Shown: in pieces, positions 9,983 to 17,647 of the stretch
Position numbering within the stretch: the first letter of the stretch is position 1
Layout: each line of letters starts with the position of its first letter
Source: Streptomyces sp. YIM 121038
GTDB lineage: Bacteria; Actinomycetota; Actinomycetes; Streptomycetales; Streptomycetaceae
Assembly: GCF_006088715.1 (NCBI RefSeq)
Contig: NZ_CP030771.1
Span: 4,030,001 to 4,094,000 of the forward strand
DNA length: 64,000 nt
Direction of reading: 5' to 3'
Program-made: the position numbers and the translations under genes
The notes under the pieces: generated by a model
Told to the model about the DNA's origin: nothing
Databases searched by the model: none
The model's input: the letters and a program-made list of their open reading frames with translations, nothing else

Positions 9983-11137
9983 TCATGATCGGCTCCCGGA
10001 GGCGAGCGCCAGGTAAACGGCGGCGAAATCCGTGAGGGCGATCAGTTCGGCCAGGCGCTCCAGGTCGTCGCCGTCCTCGGGGTCGAGCTCGCTGAGGGGG
10101 ATGTCGTGGCTCTGGGCGAGCTCACGGGCGGCGGGCGCCGCGGTGAGGCCGCCCGCGTCGGCGGAGCGGTCGCGCAGCAGGACCGCGCGGGCGCGCAGCG
10201 GCCCCGGGTCGTCGACGCGGTCGCGGAAGAAGTCGTCGCTGTCGGCGCCGCCGGTGAGGCCGCGAGCGAGCAGCGAGGCGTGCGCGGGCAGCGCTTCGGG
10301 GAGCTCGGCGGCGAGCGCGGGGTGCCCGGCCAGCTCGGCGAGCGCGGCGGCGAAGCGGCGGCCCACGGGGCCCGCGGTCTCGCCCTCGGTCCAGATCAGC
10401 GGCAGTGCTTCGGCCAGCTCGGTCGCGAGGGTCTTGGCGGGGTTGTGGTAGGTCGCGACGGCGGGGCCGCAGCGCTCCGCGACGCCGTCGAGCCGGTCGG
10501 CGACCTTCTGGAGGGTCTCCACGGGGGCGGCGACCAGGCCGGTGCGGTCGAGCAGGGCGAGCAGCGGGACGAGCAGGGACCACAGGGTGCCGGGGGCGGC
10601 GGCCGGGGCGCCCGTGCCGTCGGCGTCGTCCGTGCTGGGCCGGGGCGCCACGGCCATCGGGACGGTGAGGCCGTGCGAGCCGCTGACGCCCTCGGCGAGC
10701 GGGGAGCGGGCCGGGGCCACGGCGGCGACGGTGCAGCCGCGGCGGTAGGACTGCTCGGCGAGGAGCGAGAGGCCCGGCTCCGTGCCGTCGGGCGTGGCGA
10801 TGAGCAGCAGGTCGACGGGGCCGACCCAGCCGGGCAGGGACCAGCGCAGGGCGCCCGCCGCGGGGGCGACGCCGGTGGGGGCGATCCTGATGACGGGGCA
10901 GCCGGTGCCCACGAGGGCGCCGATGAGGTCGGCGACGCCCGCGGCGGCCGTGCCGGGGCCCGCGATCAGGACGGCGCGGGGGCGGCCGTCCGGTTTCAGC
11001 TCCGTGACCCCGGACTCGGTGGCGTGGCGGACCGCGGTCCGTACGCGGGCACCCGCTTCGGCGGCGCCGCGCAGCAGGTCACGCAGGTCTGCGCGGGCGA
11101 GCTCGTCGGGGGCGTCCAGGAGCGACTCGTCGAGCAT
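9983..11137 (-). CDS. SIS-domain protein, phosphosugar isomerase-like
   Basis: 384 residues. The N-terminal half has a sugar-isomerase fold with a phosphosugar-binding loop near AVLIAGPGTAAAGVADLIGA. The C-terminal half matches the bifunctional phosphoglucose/phosphomannose isomerase type (VATYHNPAKTLATELAEALPLIW). It sits between manA and manB, so a role in mannose-phosphate metabolism is likely, but catalytic competence cannot be judged from sequence. The same gene lies between manA and manB in Mycobacterium. Start: ATG 11137 (MLDESLLD). Confidence 0.85.
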   Translation of the reverse strand: MLDESLLDAPDELARADLRDLLRGAAEAGARVRTAVRHATESGVTELKPDGRPRAVLIAGPGTAAAGVADLIGALVGTGCPVIRIAPTGVAPAAGALRWSLPGWVGPVDLLLIATPDGTEPGLSLLAEQSYRRGCTVAAVAPARSPLAEGVSGSHGLTVPMAVAPRPSTDDADGTGAPAAAPGTLWSLLVPLLALLDRTGLVAAPVETLQKVADRLDGVAERCGPAVATYHNPAKTLATELAEALPLIWTEGETAGPVGRRFAAALAELAGHPALAAELPEALPAHASLLARGLTGGADSDDFFRDRVDDPGPLRARAVLLRDRSADAGGLTAAPAARELAQSHDIPLSELDPEDGDDLERLAELIALTDFAAVYLALASGSRS

Positions 11138-11220
11138 GGGGGTCCGGCCTCCGATCGCCGTGCGCGGCAGGGGTGCGGGCGGGCGTCCGTGCGGGGTGCA
11201 CGCCCGCCCTCTTGTGATCC

Positions 11221-11397
11221 TTACTCGGGGCGGCGGGCCTCGTCGACCAGGAGTACGGGGATGCCGTCGCGGATCGGGTACGCGAGGCCGCAGTCCGTGC
11301 CTTCCGCGGTGCAGACCAGCTCGTCGTCCGTCTCCTTGAGAGGGGCGTGGCAGGCCGGGCAGGCGAGGATCTCCAGGAGGCCGGCTTCGAGCGGCAT
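11221..11397 (-). CDS. Trm112-like small zinc-ribbon protein
   Basis: 58-residue protein with [10 protein letters not shown] followed by two further Cys ([11 protein letters not shown]) and the family's C-terminal [11 protein letters not shown]. Trm112-type proteins act as small zinc-binding partners and activators of methyltransferases; the bacterial partner is not known and none is encoded here. ATG 11397 begins the conserved core. It lies 83 bp upstream of the SIS gene in the mannose cluster. Confidence 0.85.
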   Translation of the reverse strand: MPLEAGLLEILACPACHAPLKETDDELVCTAEGTDCGLAYPIRDGIPVLLVDEARRPE

Positions 11398-11608
11398 GGG
11401 GTGGTCCCTTCGGGGTGGGGTCGTGCGGCCCGCCCAGCCTATCGCTGGCCTGGGGGCCTTGGGCGGGGGCGGGCCCCTGGGGGCGGGGGCCCTGCCCGGG
11501 GAGGGGGTGGCTCCGGCCCGCCCCTCCCCCGGTGTCGCTCTGCGGGCCCGGTGGACGTTCATGCCCACCCTTCCCGGGCTCCCGGCTTTGCCGCGAGGCG
11601 CGATGCGG

Positions 11609-12973
11609 CTACGCCCTGATGATCGCCAGAGCCGCGTCGCGGGTCTTCTCCATGGTCTGCCGGTCGCGGGCCTCCGCGTTGAGGCGCAGGAGCGGCTCCG
11701 TGTTGGAGGCGCGGACGTTGAACCACCAGTCGGCCGTCGTGACCGTCAGGCCGTCCAGCTCGTCGAGGGTGACGCCGTCCTGGCCTTCGTACGCGGCCCT
11801 GATCGCGGCGAGGCGGGCCTGCTGGTCGGCCACCGTGGAGTTGATCTCGCCGGAGCCCACATAGCGGTCGTACTGCTCCACGAGGCCCGACAGGGGGCCG
11901 TCCTGGCCGCCGAGGGCGGCCAGGACGTGCAGGGCGGCGAGCATGCCGGTGTCGGCGTTCCAGAAGTCGCGGAAGTAGTAGTGCGCGGAGTGCTCGCCGC
12001 CGAAGATCGCGCCCGACTTGGCCATCTCCTCCTTGATGAAGGAGTGCCCCACGCGCGTGCGGACCGGCGTGCCGCCGTTCTCGCGGACGACCTCGGGGAC
12101 GGTCCAGGAGGTGATCAGGTTGTGGATGACCGTGCCGGAGCCGCCGTGCTTGGCGAGTTCGCGGGCGGCGACCAGGGCGGTGATCGCCGAGGGGGAGACC
12201 GGCTCGCCCCTCTCGTCGACGACGAAGCAGCGGTCGGCGTCGCCGTCGAAGGCGATGCCCAGGTCGGCGCCCTCTTCGCGCACCCGCTGCCGGAGGTCCA
12301 CGATGTTCGCCGGGTCCAGGGGGTTGGCCTCGTGGTTGGGGAAGGTGCCGTCCAGCTCGAAGTACATCGGTACGAGTGTCAGGGGCAGGCCCTCGAAGAC
12401 GGTGGGCACCGTGTGACCGCCCATGCCGTTGCCCGCGTCCACGACCACCTTCAGCGGCCGGATCGCCGACAGGTCGACCAGGGACCGCAAGTGCGCCGCG
12501 TAGTCCCCCAGGGTGTCCTGGCGGGTGAGCGTGCCGGGGGTGGCCGCGGGCTCGGGGGCGCCTTCCTGCGCCCAGCTCTCCACCAGGGCGCGGATGTCGG
12601 CCAGACCGGTGTCCTGGCCGACCGGGGCGGCGCCCGCGCGGCACATCTTGATGCCGTTGTACTGCGCCGGGTTGTGCGAGGCGGTGAACATCGCCCCCGG
12701 CAGGTCCAGGGCGCCCGAGGCGTAGTACAGCTGGTCCGTGGAGCACAGGCCGATCTGGGTGACGTCCACGCCGAGGGCGGCCGCGCCGCGCGCGAAGGCG
12801 CCGGAGAGACCGGGCGACGAGGGCCGCATGTCGTGCCCGACGACGATCGCGGCCGCGCCCGTCACGCGCGCGAAGGCGGCGCCGAACTGCTCGGCCAGAG
12901 TCTCGTCCCACTGGTCCGGGACCACCCCGCGCACGTCGTACGCCTTCACGATCTGGGACAGATCAGCAGCCAC
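11609..12973 (-). CDS. manB: phosphomannomutase
   Basis: Converts mannose-6-phosphate to mannose-1-phosphate, the substrate of ManC encoded at 26.9-28.0 kb. It is a four-domain alpha-D-phosphohexomutase of about 454 residues. Seen are the phosphoserine loop [12 protein letters not shown], the magnesium loop FDGDADRCF, the sugar-specificity loop [10 protein letters not shown] and the C-terminal phosphate-binding region [15 protein letters not shown] 12973 is chosen because GAGAGG lies seven bases before it; the in-frame TTG at 12979 would be too close to that site. Confidence 0.96.
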   Translation of the reverse strand: MAADLSQIVKAYDVRGVVPDQWDETLAEQFGAAFARVTGAAAIVVGHDMRPSSPGLSGAFARGAAALGVDVTQIGLCSTDQLYYASGALDLPGAMFTASHNPAQYNGIKMCRAGAAPVGQDTGLADIRALVESWAQEGAPEPAATPGTLTRQDTLGDYAAHLRSLVDLSAIRPLKVVVDAGNGMGGHTVPTVFEGLPLTLVPMYFELDGTFPNHEANPLDPANIVDLRQRVREEGADLGIAFDGDADRCFVVDERGEPVSPSAITALVAARELAKHGGSGTVIHNLITSWTVPEVVRENGGTPVRTRVGHSFIKEEMAKSGAIFGGEHSAHYYFRDFWNADTGMLAALHVLAALGGQDGPLSGLVEQYDRYVGSGEINSTVADQQARLAAIRAAYEGQDGVTLDELDGLTVTTADWWFNVRASNTEPLLRLNAEARDRQTMEKTRDAALAIIRA

Positions 12974-13133
12974 GGCCAAGCCTCTCTTTACGTACGTTCA
13001 GCGACGCGTGGGGGCCCGGGCGGGCGGCCGCACGCGGCGGACTTCGTCGACGGACTTCCTACGGACTTCCTACGGCGCCCCCAAACTACCTCCAACCACT
13101 GACAGCGGGTTGTGGCGGCGTTACACAAGGACG

Positions 13134-14750
13134 TCAGGGAAGCATCCAGCCGAGCACCGCCGTGCTCTGGCCCACCACGATCAGGCACATCACGAGCAGC
13201 AGGCCGAGGCTCCAGGGCAGCACCTTGCGCAGCAGATCGCCCTCCTTGCCCGCGAGTCCGACGGCCGCGCACGCGATGGTCAGGTTCTGCGGGGAGATCA
13301 TCTTGCCGAGCACTCCGCCCGAGCTGTTGGCGGCGGCGAGGAGTTCGGGCGAGAGGCCCGACTGTTCGGCCGCGGTGACCTGGAGGGCGCCGAACAGCGC
13401 GTTCGCCGAGGTGTCCGAGCCGGTCACCGCGACGCCGAACCAGCCGAGCACCGGCGAGAGGAAGGCGAGGCCCGCGCCCGCGTCGGCCACGAAGTGCCCG
13501 ATGGTGGCGGCCTGTCCGGAGAGGTTCATGACGTACGCGAGCGCGAGGACGCTCGTCACCGTCAGGATCGCGAACCGCAGTTCGTGGACGGTCGCCGCCC
13601 ACTCCCGTGCCGCCACGCGCGCGTGGACGCCGAGTACGGCGGCCGTCCCGAACCCGGCGAGCAGCACGAGCGTGCCGCCGGTGGCCACCAGGGGCAGCGA
13701 GAAGACGTTGCCCCCGACCGGGTCGCCCGCGGGGTCGGCGACGTCCAGGAAGGGCCAGTCGAAGGTGCGGGTGGCCTCGGTGAGGAGGTCCTTGACGGGC
13801 GGGATCTGCGCGACGGAGAAGATCGCGACGATCAGGGCGTACGGGGCGTAGGCGCGCAGCACGTCCGCGCGCGGGTCGTCGCGGTCGAGGTCCTCGCTGC
13901 GCGCGCCGGTGAGGACCGCGGCGCGCACGGGCTCGGCGGCGGGCCTGCGCGCGTGCGGCACGGCCACGAGGGCGCCCGCGCCCGCCAAGGCGGCGCCGAT
14001 GTCGGCCAGTTGCGCGGAGACGTAGTTGGAGGCGGCGAACTGCGCGGCGGCGAAGGCGAAGCCGCAGACGAGGGCGGGCTCCCAGGTCTCGCGCAGGCCG
14101 CGCCGCCCGTCGACGAGGGCGACCAGGAGCAGCGGCACGACGAGCGCGAGCAGCGGCGTCTGGCGCCCGACCACGGTGGCGACGGTGTCCAGGGGGATGC
14201 CGGTGACTTGCGCGAGCGTCACTACGGGGGTGCCCATGGCGCCGAAGGCGACGGGCGCGGTGTTGGCGACGAGGGCGACGACCGCGGCGCGCACCGGGTC
14301 GAAGCCGAGCGCCACCAGCATGACCGCGCTGATCGCGACGGGCGCACCGAAGCCCGCGAGCGCTTCGAGCAGCGCGCCGAAGCAGAAGGCGACGACGAGC
14401 GCCTGGATGCGCGGGTCGTCGGAGAGTCGCCCGAAGGAGCGTCTGAGGATGTCGAAGTGCCGGGTGCGGACGGTCATCCGGTACACCCACAGGGCGTTGA
14501 CGACGATCCACAGGATGGGGAAGAGCCCGAAGACGGCCCCCTGGGCGGCGCTGGACGCGGTCTGGCCGAGGGGCATGCCGAACACGAGCCAGGCGACGGC
14601 CACGGCCGCGCAGAGGCCGATGAGCCCGGCCCGGTGCGCCTTCATGCGGACGGCGCCGAGGAGGACGAGGACGGTGAGCAGGGGAAGGGTCGCGACGAGT
14701 GCGGACAGGCCGAGCGAGTCGGCCACGGGCTCCAGTTGCTGCACGAACAC
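13134..14750 (-). CDS. lldP: L-lactate permease (LctP family)
   Basis: Proton-linked uptake of lactate or a related 2-hydroxy acid across the cytoplasmic membrane. It has 538 residues and about 12-14 hydrophobic segments. Family motifs include GFGAPVAISAVMLVALGFDP, ANTAPVAFGAMGTPV, GSDTSANALFG and SPQNLTIACAAVGLAGKEGD. GTG 14750 is supported by GGGAGG five bases upstream. No lactate dehydrogenase or LldR-type regulator is adjacent, so it may be constitutive or controlled elsewhere. Confidence 0.93.
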   Translation of the reverse strand: MFVQQLEPVADSLGLSALVATLPLLTVLVLLGAVRMKAHRAGLIGLCAAVAVAWLVFGMPLGQTASSAAQGAVFGLFPILWIVVNALWVYRMTVRTRHFDILRRSFGRLSDDPRIQALVVAFCFGALLEALAGFGAPVAISAVMLVALGFDPVRAAVVALVANTAPVAFGAMGTPVVTLAQVTGIPLDTVATVVGRQTPLLALVVPLLLVALVDGRRGLRETWEPALVCGFAFAAAQFAASNYVSAQLADIGAALAGAGALVAVPHARRPAAEPVRAAVLTGARSEDLDRDDPRADVLRAYAPYALIVAIFSVAQIPPVKDLLTEATRTFDWPFLDVADPAGDPVGGNVFSLPLVATGGTLVLLAGFGTAAVLGVHARVAAREWAATVHELRFAILTVTSVLALAYVMNLSGQAATIGHFVADAGAGLAFLSPVLGWFGVAVTGSDTSANALFGALQVTAAEQSGLSPELLAAANSSGGVLGKMISPQNLTIACAAVGLAGKEGDLLRKVLPWSLGLLLVMCLIVVGQSTAVLGWMLP

Positions 14751-14935
14751 GGGTGCCTCCCTGGATGATCCCTTGATCACGGGGTGGCGAAATAGTCGTG
14801 GCCTCGACAAACAGCCGTCAATCCGTGTGCCGGTGAGGATTCACTCACGGGCGTGCGGACCGCGCGCCCGGCGGCGCGGGAAGGGGCTGGCCGGAACGTG
14901 CCCCGGTCGCCCTCAGCCGTCGGGCGAGGGCTGTG

Positions 14936-15019
14936 CTCAGCCGCCAGGGCTCAGCTGTCCGGACTCAGCCGCCAGGGCTCAGCTGTCCGGACTCAGCTGT
15001 CCGGACTCAGTTGTCCGGC
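14936..15019. repeat. six 14-bp tandem repeats overlapping the DUF3499 stop codon
   Basis: Units begin at 14936, 14950, 14964, 14978, 14992 and 15006. They alternate between CTCAGCCGCCAGGG and CTCAGCTGTCCGGA, and the last is CTCAGTTGTCCGGC. A degenerate extra unit lies at 14912-14925. The array begins at the DUF3499 stop codon, and every unit offers a TGA on the minus strand, so expansion would not lengthen the protein. The rest of 14751-14935 shows nothing recognisable. Confidence 0.88.
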
Positions 15020-15429
15020 GAGCGCAGCACCCGCAGATGGCCGCGGCGCGCGACCTCCATGGGGTCCGCTCCGCGTGACCCGCCGCCCGCCCCGGCGGCG
15101 CGCTCCTGGGGCCGTGCGGCCTCCCGCACGGCGTTGGCGAGGGCTTCGAGATCGTCGCCGCTGGGCCGGGCGGGGCCCGAGGCGTCGGCGAGCCGGACGA
15201 CCTCCCAGCCGCGCGGCGCGGTCAGGCGCTCGGAGTGCTCGGCGCACAGGTCGTAGCAGTGGGGTTCGGCGTAGGTGGCGAGGGGGCCGAGGACCGCGGT
15301 CGAGTCGGCGTAGACGTACGTCAGCGTCGCGACGGCGGGTCGGCCGCAAGCGGTGCGCGAACAGCGACGTACAGGGCTCACGACGTTGGACGGTACCGCA
15401 CTCTTGAGCGGGCCGCGACGACTCTCCAC
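15007..15429 (-). CDS. DUF3499 family zinc-ribbon-like protein
   Basis: 140-residue actinobacterial protein of unknown function. It has four conserved cysteines in two pairs, RCSRTACGRPAVATLTYVYA and CYDLCAEHSERLTAPRGWEV, which probably hold a metal or a zinc-ribbon fold. The C-terminal 40 residues are Gly/Ala/Arg-rich. GTG 15429 has GGGGAG about eight bases upstream. It is divergent from the zincin-like gene; the same pair stands next to manB and whiB in Mycobacterium, which argues for an old functional link. Confidence 0.85.
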   Translation of the reverse strand: MESRRGPLKSAVPSNVVSPVRRCSRTACGRPAVATLTYVYADSTAVLGPLATYAEPHCYDLCAEHSERLTAPRGWEVVRLADASGPARPSGDDLEALANAVREAARPQERAAGAGGGSRGADPMEVARRGHLRVLRSPDN

Positions 15430-15691
15430 CAGGTCACTCCCCCGTGTCGTGCGGTACCACCGTGCGTGGCGTGTCCGGAAAGCACCGCTCTGACCTGCGG
15501 AGACACAAGGGACCAACGGGGCCTGTGGTGTTGAACCCGGTCACCACTCGGAACAAATACTGCCAATCAGGGCGAGATCGGCAGTACAGGAGAGATGCAC
15601 AATCGTGCCCAAGCGTGGCTGGAATGGTCAGGAAGCGACATGCCGTGCTCCGCGCGGAAAGGGCGATCTCGGGGACTACGCTTCGTCAGTG

Positions 15692-16147
15692 ATGGACGAC
15701 CCCGTACAGCCCGGCTCCGCCGAGCCGAGGCCCCGCCGACGCGACCGCCACGGCAGGGGCATGCGCGGCCCCGTGGCGCCGCCGCAGGTCCCCCTGTCCA
15801 CGAGCCGTGCCGAGGCCTTCACCGACCTCGTGCAGGACTCGGTGGAGCGCCTGGAGCGGCGCTGGCCGCAGCTCACCGAGATCGACTTCCTGGTGCTCGA
15901 GGTGCCCCCCGTCAGCGGCGGCGCCCCGGACGAGGAGTGGACCGCGGAGACCGTGCCGCTCGGGGGGACCGTGTCCGCCTCCGAGGGGCGGCCCGCGCGG
16001 GTCGTCATCTACCGGCGGCCCGTGGAGATCCGGACCAAGGGGCGGGACGAGCGGGCCGCACTCGTCCACGAGGTGGTCGTCGAGCAGGTCGCCGAGCTCC
16101 TCGGGCTCTCCCCGGAGTCGGTGGACCCGCGCTACGGCGAGGACTGA
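15692..16147 (+). CDS. metallopeptidase-fold (zincin-like) protein with degenerate zinc motif
   Basis: 151 residues, related to the small minimal-zincin metallopeptidase family. Where active members have HExxH, this protein reads HEVVVEQVAELLGL: His-Glu is kept but the second His is Val, so zinc-dependent proteolysis is doubtful. The first 40 residues are a basic, disordered-looking tail. ATG 15692 is used; an in-frame GTG at 15689 sits six bases after a TACGCT -10-like hexamer (15677-15682), so a leaderless start there is possible. It is convergent with the DUF5719 gene. Confidence 0.8.
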   Translation: MDDPVQPGSAEPRPRRRDRHGRGMRGPVAPPQVPLSTSRAEAFTDLVQDSVERLERRWPQLTEIDFLVLEVPPVSGGAPDEEWTAETVPLGGTVSASEGRPARVVIYRRPVEIRTKGRDERAALVHEVVVEQVAELLGLSPESVDPRYGED

Positions 16148-16162
16148 CCCGCCGGCCCCGCG

Positions 16163-17647
16163 CTACTTCTGCAGTACCTCCAGGTCCTGCTTCGCCCTCG
16201 GCACCTCCACCGTGCCCCTGTCGTCCGGCAGGGACTGGATCGTGAACATGGGGATGCCGTTCTCGGGGACCTCCAGCATGCGGGAGGCGTAGACAGGGGC
16301 GTCCGACTGGGGCTCCAGGGTGAGGGCGTAGGAGCCCCGCAGGCCGGAGGGCACCGGCGGGGCGACGGCGAGCGTGGTGCCCGCCTTGACCGTGTACGTC
16401 TTGCTGGTGGCCTCGCCCGCCTCCGTGCCCGGGGACGCGGTCACCTTGACGCGGGTGGTCTTGTCGGGGGCCGTCAGGGAGAGCGTGGTGCCCTTGGCGC
16501 GGTTGTCGGCGACGGTGGCGCGGTCGCCCACGGGGGCGGTCGCCGGGATGAACGCCGTCTCCTGCTTGGCGCCCTTGCCGCGCGTGACGCGGAGCGCCGC
16601 CACGACCGGAACGGAGTCCTCCGTAGGAGTGAGGACCAGCGAACCCGCCTCCCCCTTCGTCACGTCACCCAGGTCCACCGCCGCCGTCATGCCCGACTTC
16701 ACGTGCAGGTTCTCGTGCCCGGCCGGGGTGATCGAGCCGGTGGGCGAGGCGAGTTGGACCTTCAGGTCGGCGTCGTCGGCGCCGGGCGCGAAGGCGACGA
16801 GGCGAACCGAGGTCGCGTCCTTCGGGATGCCCGGCAGCACCAGACGGGGCGCCGGGTCGGCGGCGGCGGGCAGCCAGTCGCCGCCCAGCGCCTCGTCCGA
16901 CGACTGCACGGCGGCGGCGACGCGGCCGCTGCGCGCGGTGACGTGCATCGTGAGGTTGGTCTGCGGCTTGGGCGTGAGCGTGGACAGGAGCACGGGGACG
17001 CTGGAGCGCGGCTGGATCTGGATGGACTCGCCGACCTCGGCCTTCAGGGCGCCTCCGGGGCCGTACAGCTCGATGTCCACGACCGCCGCCGCGTCGTCGG
17101 GGTTCATCAGGTGGACGTAGTCGTTGCGGCCCTTGGCGGTGCCGGCGCCCGGGAACCAGAAGTCGGTGTCCGGGGCGGTGCAGTTGGTGCCGTGCAGACC
17201 GCGTCCCGCGCCCGCGCTGACCGACGTCGTCTGCTGGGCGGTCCAGCCGGGCGCGAGGCGGCCGTCGGCGCTGCCGATGAGCGTGGGGGCCTCCGCGCCC
17301 GACTCCTCGCCGGAGACCGGCTTCCCGGGCTCCTTCTGGGTCAGGAACGGCTTGGCACCCTTGCCCTTGCCGCCCTGCGGCGCGTCCGTGAGCTGCTTGA
17401 CGACGGGGAACAGCGCGGCCCCGCCCACGCGCCCCGAGGCCCGCGACGCGGGCGTGAACGCCGTGTACGTCGTCTCCGCGAGGTCGGACGTGCTGGGCTC
17501 CGGGCACAGCAGGCTCGTGCGCTCCACGGGCAGCCGCTTCGCCGCGGCGGCGGCGTCGTCGCCCGCGGGGGCGTTGACGGCGGCGAAACCGGTCACGGCG
17601 GCCAGGGCCGCCGCCGCGGCGATCAGGGACAGGGTGGTGCGGTTCAC
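16163..17647 (-). CDS. DUF5719 family secreted/anchored protein
   Basis: 494-residue exported protein. An N-terminal signal or anchor (MNRTTLSLIAAAAALAAVTG) is followed by repeated beta-sandwich-like stretches; one segment reads YVHLMNPDDAAAVVDIELYG. The function is unknown. Its ATG overlaps the stop of the large glycosyltransferase upstream by four bases (ATGA, 17644-17647), so the two are translationally coupled and probably work together in envelope glycan assembly. Confidence 0.85.
   Translation of the reverse strand: MNRTTLSLIAAAAALAAVTGFAAVNAPAGDDAAAAAKRLPVERTSLLCPEPSTSDLAETTYTAFTPASRASGRVGGAALFPVVKQLTDAPQGGKGKGAKPFLTQKEPGKPVSGEESGAEAPTLIGSADGRLAPGWTAQQTTSVSAGAGRGLHGTNCTAPDTDFWFPGAGTAKGRNDYVHLMNPDDAAAVVDIELYGPGGALKAEVGESIQIQPRSSVPVLLSTLTPKPQTNLTMHVTARSGRVAAAVQSSDEALGGDWLPAAADPAPRLVLPGIPKDATSVRLVAFAPGADDADLKVQLASPTGSITPAGHENLHVKSGMTAAVDLGDVTKGEAGSLVLTPTEDSVPVVAALRVTRGKGAKQETAFIPATAPVGDRATVADNRAKGTTLSLTAPDKTTRVKVTASPGTEAGEATSKTYTVKAGTTLAVAPPVPSGLRGSYALTLEPQSDAPVYASRMLEVPENGIPMFTIQSLPDDRGTVEVPRAKQDLEVLQK

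Noticed and set aside
10106..13102. A 998-codon plus-strand frame opposite the SIS, Trm112-like and manB genes
   Set aside because: Low-complexity composition, and it spans three recognised genes and their gaps on the other strand; an artefact of codon bias.
12738..14768. A 676-codon plus-strand frame opposite the lactate permease
   Set aside because: Composition dominated by Arg, Glu, Asp and Gly from reverse-complemented hydrophobic codons; antisense shadow.
14936..15019. CRISPR-like array
   Set aside because: The 14-bp units are contiguous with no spacers; it is a minisatellite. No cas genes are present.
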